From Channallabes apus (Eukaryota; Chordata; Actinopteri; Siluriformes; Clariidae), in NCBI GenBank assembly GCA_030522415.1, contig CM060107.1, positions 8,824,770 through 8,888,769 of the forward strand: a DNA stretch of 64,000 nucleotides, read 5' to 3'. This document shows, piece after piece, positions 1 to 9,715 of this stretch. The position numbers and the translations under genes were made by a program. The notes beneath the pieces are model-generated. The model saw only the letters and a list, made by a program, of their open reading frames with translations. It was not told the DNA's origin and did not search any database. Positions within the stretch are counted from its first letter, which is position 1. Every line of letters begins with the position of its first letter.

Positions 1-1825
1 CCCTGGGTTTTAAAGACTGTAGAGAAAGGATACAGGATCCAGTTTGCATATTGCCCTCCGCGTTTCAACGGCGTGGTCTCCACTTCCGTGATACCGGAAA
101 GGGCGCGTTTTCTGAGTTCCGAACTCCAGAAATTACTGCAGAAGGGAGCCATAGAACAGGTTCCTCCTCCAGACATGGAGTCAGGTTACTACAGTCGGTA
201 CTTCCTGGTCCCCAAAAAGGACGGGGGTCTGCGTCCAATTCTGGATCTTCGCGGTTTGAACCGCTATCTCAAAAAAATGCAACTTCAAAATGTTGACCAT
301 AAAGACTATTGTTTCACAAATCCAACCACAGGATTGGTTTGTGACAGTAGATTTAAAGGACGCATATTTCCACATAGAAATTTTGCCACAGCACAGGAAG
401 TTCCTGAGGTTCGCCTTTGGGGGAAAAGCCTACCAATTTCGGGTTCTTCCATTCGGTCTAGCCTTATCACCCCGCACATATACAAAATGCATGGATGCAG
501 TTCTGGCTCCTTTGAGACTCCAGGGCATCCGCATTCTGAATTACATAGACGACTGGCTAATACTGGCCCAGTCTCAGCAGCTAGCACTTCGACACCGAGA
601 CGTCGTCCTAGCTCACCTTCACTTGCTGGGATTGAGACTCAACGCCACGAAAAGCGTTCTCTTTCCAGCACAAGTGACAACCTACTTGGGCGTCAGGTGG
701 AATTCGATCGCTATGCAGGCACATCTGTCTCCTGCTCGCGTCGAATCCATAAACAACGCTCTGAAGGAAATCAGACTAGACCAAGAAGTGACTGTACATC
801 ACTTACAAAAATGTTTAGGCCTCATGGCAGCTGCGTCCATGGTGATACCCTTGGGTCTCCTGCACATGAGAGCGTTTCAGCTGTGGTTAAGAGCCAGGGG
901 AGTTCACACGAGAACAAATCCCCGAAGGCGGATAAGGGTTACGCGCAAAGGACTTCGTACCCTTTCTATGTGGTTCAGACCCCGGTTTCTCGCCTTGGGT
1001 CCCACTCTAGGTCCGTCTTGTCGTCGCAAAATGCTAACGACAGACGCTTCCCTTACCGGCTGGGGCGCGGTCTTGGATGGCCGTCCAGCCCAAGGGGTCT
1101 GGAGAGGCCACCTTTTCGCATGGCACATCAATTGCCTCGAAATGATGGCTCTATTTTTAGCTCTACAGCATTTCCTCCAGCAGCTGAGAGGCTACCATGT
1201 CCTAGTGCGGGTGGACAGCACATCAGTAGTCTCCTATATAAATCGCCAGGGCGGCCTGCGCTCACGACGCTTGAACCAGCTAGCACATCAGGTTCTGCTC
1301 TGGGCTCAGGACAAGTTCCTGTCCCTCAGGGCGATTCACATTCCACGGTACAGGAATGTGGGAGCAGACTTTCTGTCCAGACGAGCTGTGAATCACGGGG
1401 AATGGAAACTCCACCCCGAAGTAGTCACTCAAATCTGGGAGAGATTCTCTACAGCGGAGGTGGACCTCTTTGCCTCACAGGAGACTGCACAATGTCCCCT
1501 CTACTACTCTCTGACTCATCCAGCTCCCCTGGGTCTGGACGCGATGGCCCATACGTGGCCCAATTTACGCCTCTATGCGTACCCTCCGATAGCTCTGCTC
1601 CCGGGAGTCCTGGCGAGGGTCCGTCAACACGGTTTGCGCCTCTTATTGATAGCGCCCCGTTGGCCGGCCCGAGTATGGTTCTCAGAAATAATATCACTCC
1701 TCGACGGCTCACCTTGGATGATTCCAGTGAGGAGGGATCTTCTATCTCAGGCGCAGGGGACAATATTTCATCCCCGGCCCGAGCTTTGGAACCTTCACGC
1801 TTGGCCCCTGAACGGGACCAATTGA
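1..1825 (+). pseudogene. DIRS reverse transcriptase-RNase H, one apparent frameshift
   Basis: Reverse transcriptase of a DIRS element, which copies element RNA into DNA. Frame 1 is open from base 1 and carries the finger motif VPKKDGGLRPILDLRGLN (about 208-261). After about base 283 the conserved continuation (VDLKDAYFHIEI, then LPFGLALSP and the catalytic box YIDDW at 542-556) lies in frame 2, which stays open to 1825. A one-base change near 275-285 would explain this. RNase H follows: TDASLTGWG with the first acidic residue at 1043-1045, LEMMALF, VRVDSTSVVSYINRQ and NVGADFLSR. The last 140 residues or so lack a domain I can name. The 5' end is cut by the window. A programmed frameshift cannot be excluded but I see no clear slippery site. 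Confidence 0.85.
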
Positions 1826-2844
1826 GTCAAGCCGGCCTTTCAGCCGGCGTAATTGACACCATCCTAAGTGCTAGGGCTCCCTCCACTAGAAGGATTTATG
1901 CCTTCAAATGGAAGGTATTCGAGAGCTGGTGCATGGCTAAGCAGGTGGACCCAGTCCACTGCCGAATTGTTTCAGTGCTAGAATTCCTGCAAGAGAAATT
2001 GTCCTCGGGCTTGTGCCCTAGTACCCTCAGAACGTACGTGGCCGCTATTTCAGCCTGCCACGTCCTGTCTGAAGGGGCTACTGTAGGAAATCACCCTTTA
2101 GTTGCCCGTTTCATTCGTGGAGCTAAACGGTTGAGGCCACCCACTAGAGTCACGGCTCCCTCTTGGGATTTATCTATCGTGCTCGAAGGTTTGATCGAGA
2201 CTCCTTTTGAACCGCTAGAGTCAGCGCCCGACAGGCTTCTGACTCTCAAGATGGTTCTTCTTATGGCCATCACCTCTCTAAAGAGGATCGGAGACCTGCG
2301 TGCATTGTCAGTCTCCCCATCCTGCCTGGACTTTGCCCCTGGGCTAGTCAAGGCCATTCTGCATCCTCACCCAAACTATCTACCGAAAATTCCTTTCTCT
2401 ACCATGCACCCTGTCATCCTGGAAGCCTTCTGTCCTCCGCCCTTTGCGGATTCGGAGCAGGAGAAACTTCACCTACTGTGCCCAGTACGTGCTCTTCAGG
2501 CTTATGTCCACCGCACCAGCCAGTGGCGTAAGTCAGAGCAACTCTTCATATGTTATGGAGGCCGCAACCGGGGGGCGGCCGCCACCACACATACTCTGTC
2601 ACACTGGGTGAGAGATGCTATTGCCCTCTCCTATGAGGCGCGTGGACACACTTCGCCCCTAGGAGTCAGGGCTCATTCAACCAGAGGGGTCGCCTCATCT
2701 ATTGCTCTTGCAAGAGGTACTCCCCTGCAACAAGTGTGTGACGCAGCGGGTTGGTCCTCTCCGCACACATTTATAAGATTTTATAGTCTGGATGTCCATG
2801 CCACCCCAGGCTCACGAGTCCTCGGTTCAGCTTCCCGGACATGA
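1675..2844 (+). CDS. DIRS tyrosine recombinase, intact catalytic residues
   Basis: Site-specific recombinase that inserts the circular DIRS DNA copy. The C-terminal domain shows the family catalytic set: Arg in TSLKRIGDLRAL (Arg at 2284-2286), the His-x-x-Arg box in RAHSTRG (His 2674-2676, Arg 2683-2685) and the nucleophile Tyr in FIRFYSLDV (2782-2784). Counted from the Met at 1675 these are residues 204, 334, 337 and 370 of 389. The N-terminal SAM-like arm begins near APSTRRIYAFKWKVFESW. It overlaps the reverse transcriptase frame by about 150 bases in a different frame, as is usual for DIRS. The frame is open upstream all the way to base 1, so the true start is unsure; 1675 is the nearest Met giving a normal length. 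No stop or frameshift is seen. Confidence 0.82.
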   Translation: MVLRNNITPRRLTLDDSSEEGSSISGAGDNISSPARALEPSRLAPERDQLSQAGLSAGVIDTILSARAPSTRRIYAFKWKVFESWCMAKQVDPVHCRIVSVLEFLQEKLSSGLCPSTLRTYVAAISACHVLSEGATVGNHPLVARFIRGAKRLRPPTRVTAPSWDLSIVLEGLIETPFEPLESAPDRLLTLKMVLLMAITSLKRIGDLRALSVSPSCLDFAPGLVKAILHPHPNYLPKIPFSTMHPVILEAFCPPPFADSEQEKLHLLCPVRALQAYVHRTSQWRKSEQLFICYGGRNRGAAATTHTLSHWVRDAIALSYEARGHTSPLGVRAHSTRGVASSIALARGTPLQQVCDAAGWSSPHTFIRFYSLDVHATPGSRVLGSASRT

Positions 2845-2928
2845 ATCTGAGACCTTCTCGGCCTTGTGCGCACACGCTACACAACCTTGGGGTCCAGACA
2901 CCTGTAGTGCGGCGGCGTTGGTATTCTC

Positions 2929-3303
2929 GTTCCCATAAGCGTTCTAACGCAGCATTGAGTGAAGCCTCGAAAAGGGAACGTCTCGGGTTACTTTGCAGTA
3001 ACCCTGTTCCCTGAGAGGCGGGAACGAGATGCTGCGTCCGAACGCCGCACTACCATGTGACCGGACGTCCATTCAGACAAATAATCTGAGGTTTTGTTGC
3101 CGGCTTTCCGGTATTTATAACCTCCACCTGATCTAATCAGATGACGTCACCTGACCGAGGTTATATGTAGCCAGATAATGGCGTTTTTCCACACATGCTT
3201 CATGGCCGGCAATGCGACAAGATAGTTCCCATAAGCGTTCTAACGCAGCATCTCGTTCCCGCCTCTCAGGGAACAGGGTTACTGCAAAGTAACCCGAGAC
3301 GTT
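2929..3303 (+). repeat. DIRS internal complementary region and right terminal repeat
   Basis: Bases 2977-3037 and 3243-3303 are perfect 61-bp reverse complements of each other. The first is the inner part of the internal complementary region, the second is the outer right terminus. Just before it, 2929-2976 matches the complement of the DIRS left terminus (AACGCAGCATTGAGTG and the following GAAAAGGGAAC). The internal region therefore carries the complements of both element ends side by side, as expected for DIRS elements, where it is thought to template circle formation. CATAAGCGTTCTAACGCAGCAT also occurs twice as a direct repeat (2935-2956 and 3231-3252). Confidence 0.85.
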
Positions 3304-4855
3304 TTCCGACATCACCCCCTTCAAACGCCTGCAGAACAGCAAAAGAAGTCATCTTTCTCATTTTACTTCAAAGCTAAATATAACTTATATAAGGAAGATC
3401 TAAGCACAGCTCCAGTAATCAGTCTCAGAGTATGTCTGAATGTTTTGCCCTGGGCCTCAATTTCCAGTCTGCTCTAAGTTTTCTGATTCCAGTCTAATCT
3501 CAGCACAGTGGTATTGGGTAGTTATGTGCTAATTGCGACAGAATGATTTGCATTGTAAAGTTCTTGCTCTCTAAATCCTTGCTTTTGTGTCATTTGATGA
3601 ATGAGTGCAATCACTTGTGCTGAGAAATTACTGGGGACACTCTCTCATAAAGTGTCTGTACTGCTCTCGGGCATGTGGAATGCAATGCATTGTGGGTAAC
3701 GTTTATAGTTTAAGGTGAACAGTAAAAAAGTAGATGGTAAAATAGCTAAAACAGCAGTGCCTTCCTTCCTTCCTTCCTTGTTTTCTGGCACTATGTCTGT
3801 TTTTTTTTGTACTGTAGCTACAAGGGGCATTCAAGTCAAAATGGGACTTACATTTATTGTGAAAGAATGAGTAAATGTTGACATTTCCAGAAGACGTTAA
3901 TCACAGTACAGTGACGAGACTCTTAGCCGCAGTTAAATATTTGAATGGTGCAAACGTTTTAAAAAAGACCGTACATACTGTATATGAATTACGATCCCAG
4001 CCAAGATGGCTTGGAGCCCACTGCAGTCGTTCCATGTTTGAACATTCAGTTCAGAAGTGGAACACCTGATTCTTGAAAATCAATAGATACTAGTGTAGCA
4101 GTGGATCATATAGAGAAATAAAGGGCATTTTTACTCTCTTAACGGTGTTCTGTTATACGGTGTTATGCTACTCAATTAAAACTAGTAATTACTAATATTG
4201 TAATATCTTAAGGAGATATTAATTCATAAGAAAGAAAGTCCAGACCTTAAATCGCTGGTTATACTGTAAAATCCTGGAGCATGACTATAGCACAAGTATC
4301 TGGGCATTGTTTAATGGTGAGCTCACTGGCATATATATATGTCCTATAGTGTTATTGTAGTGCACAGGGGCATGTTAGCACTTTACTGCCTCATCTCGTT
4401 GCTGACGTCTCAACCTTTCTGACGTCTACGCAGAGCCAGAGATCTGCCAGCATTTTCTGTAAGATTCTCATTTAAGTCTTTGCAATTAACTATTTATAAG
4501 GGTGTAAATGTATTAATTTGGAAATTTGAAATTATATATTTACAGTAACAGGTCAGCAGGGAATTTGGGTTTTCCTCGTCTCTCTAAACATGATCTGATT
4601 GTGTGAAAGAAAACTAAAATTTAATTTTAGTATTAATGAAATCAAACTTTTCTAATGACAGTTTTAACCTGATCTCTAAATATTAATGAAGGTTATTCCA
4701 CAGTGATTGGTCAGATCTCAGCAGTTCTAAAAGTAGCACAGGTAAAATTAATGCACCAAGTCGATTATGGTATAATTTATATAACCAAGAAAAATCGGAA
4801 ACCTTTGATTGGAATCTCTGGTAGCATGTTGTTACCTAAAAGACATTGCACTTAA
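3304..4855. other. No gene; unique AT-rich sequence
   Basis: Nothing gene-like seen. There is a short TTCC run near 3763-3778 and a TATA run near 4330. The longest frames are about 60 codons without recognisable motifs. Confidence 0.6.
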
Positions 4856-4857
4856 TG

Positions 4858-5045
4858 GTGTATTGGGGGGTCAGTGGTAGTTTCCTTGCTTAGACCCAGG
4901 TTCGATTCCGACCCAAAGCCCCAACCCCATACTCTGGATGCAGTGCCGGTCCCAAGCCCGGATAAAATGGAAGGGAAGTTGCATCAGGAAGGGTATCCGG
5001 TGTAAAACCACATGGTTCGCTATGGCGACCCCTCGACATCATCAG
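4858..5045 (+). repeat. Old SINE/LINE-tail-like interspersed repeat
   Basis: Contains a tRNA-like promoter B box (GGTTCGATTCC at about 4901) followed by the motif ATGCAGTGCCGGTCCCAAGC and by GGTATCCGGTGTAAAAC and TATGGCGACCCC. I recall these motifs from a widespread fish repeat. A reverse-orientation relative lies at 45500-45668. Diverged, no target duplication seen. Confidence 0.55.
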
Positions 5046-6160
5046 CCAAAAGACCAACAATATATTAATACTTACTTTCCTGATTCAGTGGACAATCACT
5101 GCAGCAGTAATCATAAAGACTGTCCTGTGCACATCCCGGGAGTCTTATTACTCTGAGCATATTATTTAAATCAGTTTGCATAACTTTCTACAATTATTAT
5201 TTACATTTTCATATTATAGTATCCAAAAGGAGGACAGGCTCCCTTTTGAGTTAAGCTTTGTCTTAACAGCATTGTTAAGGATCTGATTCCATTCAGCTGC
5301 TTTGTGACCATGTCTACCAAGAGTAGAGCTCTGGACTTATCTTTACTCTTGCTCTCTCTTTCATGTCATCCATTTAATTTGGGCCTACTACAATGAAGAA
5401 CATTGTTGGGCTTTAAATTTTTTATTATGTTGCTTCTGACTCATCATACTTTCTTCCTTTCCATCCTTAACGACATCAAATACAGTACCTTCTTCCCTTC
5501 CTACGTCTTCACTCCTCAGGTTCCTTCACCATACAGTACATCATAAATCTGCCTGATCTTTCTGCTCTGCTGGTACCAGGTTAATCATCCAAGCTTTAAG
5601 CTTCATTCCCTCTCCAAGACTCAGCCCACACTGCAAATTATCTGACACTTGCCATGATTTAAAATCTGACTTTCAGACATGATAGATAATTTGCCTTGTT
5701 TTAAAAATTACTTACTTGTTTTTAATACTTGATTTTATATCATAATCTTAAACTGAGCATGAGTATATCATTTTGTCTTTATTAGTCCAGAAATCCTAAA
5801 TTGGATAGAATAGCTCTTAAAATAAGCTAAATTAGTTATTTCACCAGACGTCTCACAAAATAAAACTTCTTTTAAGATTCTTTGACAAACTCAAGTCCTG
5901 CTCTTTATCTTTCATGGTATAACTCATCATGTGCTACTAAACGTAAGATGTTATCTTCACTGGTCATGGAAGGAAGAATGTTTCTCTTTTACACATTTGA
6001 ACATAATCACAACTCCTTCATTAACTTTCCTGCTCTTGACAACTCACTTGAATGTTCCAAACCCCGATCCACTATGCAGCATTTAACCATAGAAGCATGG
6101 GCCAAGCTTCTATTTGACAGTTTAACAGTCTGATTTATTTTCCTATTTTTCTCTGCAAAG
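5046..6160. other. No gene; AT-rich unique sequence
   Basis: No repeat family or coding signal recognised. The 3' end is a pyrimidine tract leading to CAAAG at 6160, discussed with the next feature. Confidence 0.5.
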
Positions 6161-6361
6161 ATGGAGGTCCAGTCCTTGTGATACAGCCAGAGGAGGAAAA
6201 GACCGCTGTGTTTGATGTTAAGACCACACGCCCGAGGCCGCAGTGGTGCATGGCTGGGCGGGCCTAGCCAGCCATGACTGAGAGAGCCTCATGGACAAGC
6301 CCACAGGAGCCGCTGCCTACACGGATCCACTTTGCTGCTTTAATGCCGCCAGCATTCGCCA
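6161..6361 (+). other. GC-rich block with splice-like borders, possible exon
   Basis: The block is clearly richer in G and C than its surroundings. It follows a branch-point-like TCTGATT, a pyrimidine tract and CAAAG, and ends at CAG followed by GTGAGC, a good donor. One frame (phase 1 entry at 6161) reads 34 codons from GGPVLVIQPEEEKTAVFDVK to a TAG at 6265-6267. I do not recognise the peptide. It could be a terminal or alternative exon of a host gene, or chance sequence. No second exon in the same gene was found. Confidence 0.2.
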
Positions 6362-7305
6362 GGTGAGCTGCCCACTGCTTCTGGACTTGCTAGTGCAAAC
6401 CCTAATTACTCTCCTCCCCTTCATTCCTTGCTTCCTCCATAAAACCCCTTTCCTTTTCCCATTTTTCCCAATACAATTATCCTTTTCCCATAAGACCTCG
6501 GGACATGTCTGTGTGTTTGTGTGTCTGTGGTTTGCCCCGAGGAGGATGGCAAGCAGTTAGTCCGCTGTATCTGTTAATTTTCCTAATAATGAAGACAGAC
6601 AGTTCTTTAGCTGTTTTAGCATCAAAGGCTTGCATTGCTATGAAATCCCTATGCTGACTGTTTTTGATACATGGATTTCAGAATTTCATCCCCAGTTTGA
6701 CTGTGACTGTGAACTTGAATGAGCATGGTCTTCACACATCTGACTATCCATGTTAGATCCAATCATTGTGTTGTCATGTAAACATGCATTTTAGGAGAAT
6801 ACAGTTGCTTCCATTTAAAATTGATCCAGAAAAGGTGCAGAATATACATTTGCTTTCTTTATTATGATTTGTTATCATTCCCAGCTTCACTTGTAACTGT
6901 TTGAACTGATAACAGTATTCAGACGCTACACACTGATGGATGTTTTTTTTTTTATCAGAGTATAAAAGATTTTATAAAGCAGACTACAAAACTTTCCTTC
7001 TCAATCTCTATAACCATCTCATCTTGTTTTCTTTCCATTCTACATCTCACTCTCTTCCTCTCTCTCTCTCTCATGTTAAAGCATTGTCGGGTTTCCATTA
7101 GATGGCAATGTTGTCTCTTAGAAACCATGATAAATTGTGATATTTTAGATTTATTTTTAATAGAAACTAAGTTAAATAAAATTCTCCATCAGAGGTTAAC
7201 TAATCATTTTTTTATATTAGTTGTGACTTAACTGGAAAACTATGAAATAACACCATGAAGTTAGAAACTGATTCCAACCTTGGGCAGTATTATATATATA
7301 TATAA
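6362..7305. other. No gene; unique sequence
   Basis: Pyrimidine-rich at 6400-6480 and 7000-7075 (TCTC runs), otherwise AT-rich. No recognisable frames or repeat families. Confidence 0.5.
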
Positions 7306-7309
7306 AGAG

Positions 7310-7696
7310 GAAGGTGCGACAAAGAAGGCCCAAGACGATTGAACAGTTAGAGGCCTGTATTAGACAAGAATGGGAGAGCATTCCTATTTCTAAACTTGAG
7401 AAACTGGTCTCCTCGGTTCCCAGACGTCTGTTGAGTGTTGTAAGAAGAAGGGGAGATGCCACACAGTGGTGAAAATGGCCTTGTCCCAACTTTTTGGGGA
7501 TTTGTTGACACTGTGAAATTTGGAATCAACATATTTTTCCTTTAAAATTATACATTTTCTCGGATTAAACTTTTGATCTGTCATCTATGTTCTATTCTGA
7601 ATAAAATATTGACATTTACCATCTCCACATCATTGCATTCAGTTTTTATTGACAATTTGTTTAGTGTCCCAACTTTTTTGGAATCTGGTTTGTACA
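7310..7696 (+). pseudogene. Tc1-like transposase C-terminus plus 3' end, relic
   Basis: From 7311 a short frame reads KVRQRRPKTIEQLEACIRQE and continues to SVPRRLLSVVRRRGDATQW before a TGA. That is the typical last part of a Tc1-like transposase: a basic stretch, the EEW-like helix, PRR and a GGxT-like end. The remaining 3' sequence ends in AT-rich DNA with two CCCAACTTTTTTGG-type motifs (7486 and 7669) that may mark the terminal repeat. The catalytic domain and the 5' end are absent, so the piece is dead. Confidence 0.6.
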
Positions 7697-8484
7697 AATA
7701 ATAATTTATGAGAAGTACTGCTGCAGCTCATAACGAGACATGTCTATAATATAACTCACTAGCATAAGTACCCATTGTTGACGGGTAAGGGGTTAAAATA
7801 GTTCAAGTTTGAAGTTCAAAATAAGCTAATCAGCTTTAATGTAATCAGTGATATTATTATTTCAGCTTGAAGACATACATGTCTGCCTGTCTCTCTGTAC
7901 AGCAGAACTCTCTGCCTAAGTCATCAATACAAAAAAGTACAATCTTGTAAGGTTTAATGACTTGTTTATACTAAGTTGTACTTCAGCCAAATACACTACC
8001 TGTTCAGTAACCAGAGAGTGAATCACAGATGAGAAATCGAAAAAAAAGATGACTTAACTTGTATTGAGATTGCATAAAGTTTTGACTTAAAGGGACTCCA
8101 GTGTGTTAAAATTCACTTATACCACTTCAGCGCTGTTATTTCAGCCAAAGTAATTCCAGGAAAGGATTATTCCAGCATCTTTAAAACTCAACACTTAGTA
8201 TGGTTCAAAAGGCAATTGTACACATAACACTACGGTTGCTTCATACCCTCGCTTACATAAACACAAACATGTAAAATGTGGCAAGCTTATGTTAAAGTAG
8301 ATTGTTAAATGCAGCATATAACGGTTCATAACCTGACTTTGCTGTTTGATTTTGGTGCATAACACTGGGCTTTCAGTTTGGGTATTTTACACAACCTGAC
8401 CTCGGACTGCTGTGGACATGTTTGCTCTAACAACCCATCTTTTATCTTGTAGTGACACTTCACATCTAAGCTATGTGTGTATGT

Positions 8485-8533
<49 letters not shown>

Positions 8534-9585
8534 CTAATTCTACAGTATACTGCTTCTGCAATTGCTCCCTTGGTTTCCTTCTTCTTTGTAATGATCCATC
8601 TCTTCACCTGTCATGAACAGTGGCTGCTCTCATTTCGGAGAGCAGAGCACGTCACTGGCAACATTCTGTCTGAAGTTTCATCCTCTCTCATGTGGTCACT
8701 GACCTGAACCAGACATCTATTGATGATGCCAGGACAGAATTTATGAGGACAAATCTTCTACTACACAAAACACTTTCTCTGAAGTGCCTTTTTGAAAATA
8801 GTGATGTCCTTTTGTTTTAAAATCCTGGTTCTGGAGGATGGTGAAAGCCAAGTCACTGATTTGAATAGTAATAAGAAATGTTTGTCAGATGGTTTGTAAA
8901 GCTTTGAGCACCCATTTCCCATATGTACAGACGATATATTAGGCAATAAGCAGCGAAGGCTGGTTACTATATTGAATGGGAATATTAAATACCCATCAGT
9001 TGCTTGTTATAACTATGTTGGAACCATTATAGTCAAGCCTTTAAGCATGGGCATAAAATTCTAGGCATAAAACTGTTACATACAGTATAGATGCAAGAAC
9101 ACACTCAGTGAAAGACAGATGGGCAGCAACAGTTGTGAGTTTCAAGTCGGCAATCAAGCCTTGTCTCAGCTGAAACAAGCACAGTAAACAGAAAAGCTGC
9201 ACTTCATAAATGCTGGTTCAACAAAAGTCAAAATATTTCCCTTTAAAGCATTTATCAGTGGCAAATAATATTATGCCAATGCCAAAATTGTAGAATTATT
9301 TCATATATCTTCCTTAAAAAAACAACAACACAGAATTTAGCTATAGTGGCAAGCCCTGCGAATGAACAATGTACACTTTAGCAGGCTTTATGTAGAAATT
9401 CTAAGAGATTTATTCACTGGTGTAAAAAGTAAACCAAGAGAAATAGCCAGCAGCCAACTTCGTAGTTCTGCAGTCTCGAGAGTCATACACAAGCCGATAT
9501 TCCACCAGCCAACAGAGTCAAGCTTGTGCAACTGTGGAATTTATATTTGCATGTATTTACTGAGGCAAGCTTTCTTTCCAAAGAG
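7697..9585. other. No gene; unique sequence with one microsatellite
   Basis: Contains the AG array listed below. Otherwise AT-rich sequence with no recognised coding or repeat family. Confidence 0.5.
8487..8531. repeat. (AG)n microsatellite
   Basis: 45 bp of uninterrupted AG repeat, preceded by a short GT run. The serine-leucine-rich frame on the other strand is only this repeat. Confidence 0.98.
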
Positions 9586-9587
9586 CT

Positions 9588-9715
9588 TTGCAGTTAAGGG
9601 TCAAGGGTCTTGCTCTTAAGCTCTGCAGTAGCAGCTTGGCACCATTGAGATATAGACTCTCAACTTTCTGTTCACTAGCCAATATTCTTAAACACTGAAC
9701 CATGGCTGCTCATTG
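9588..9715 (-). repeat. Old tRNA-derived SINE fragment
   Basis: Read on the minus strand it has an A/B-box-like head (AGTGTTTAAGAATATTGGC...) and the GAGCAAGACCC motif (here AAGAGCAAGACCCTTGACCC) found downstream of the tRNA-like head in the 58131-58352 SINE. Strongly diverged, ends uncertain. Confidence 0.4.

Larger units (their letters stand above)
1..3303 (+). mobile_element. DIRS-type retrotransposon, 3' part (copy 1)
   Basis: The order is reverse transcriptase, RNase H, tyrosine recombinase, an internal complementary region (2929-3037) and a right terminal repeat ending in GACGTT at about 3303. This is the DIRS plan and replaces the LTRs and integrase of other retrotransposons. The left edge of the window lies inside the reverse transcriptase, so gag and the left terminal repeat are outside. 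Two further copies occur at 19303-23683 (minus) and 31512-34526 (plus). This copy is the best preserved: the recombinase is open to its end, while the reverse transcriptase shows one apparent frame change near 283. Family assignment is from domain order and residues seen; the subfamily is not determined. Confidence 0.9.

Noticed and set aside
73..2844. A single 923-codon protein
   Set aside because: Only the first ~70 codons (polymerase fingers) and the last ~350 (recombinase) carry family motifs in this frame; the middle is the alternative frame of the reverse transcriptase/RNase H.
8326..8607. Frame with a serine-leucine repeat
   Set aside because: Translation of the AG microsatellite; no start context or motif.
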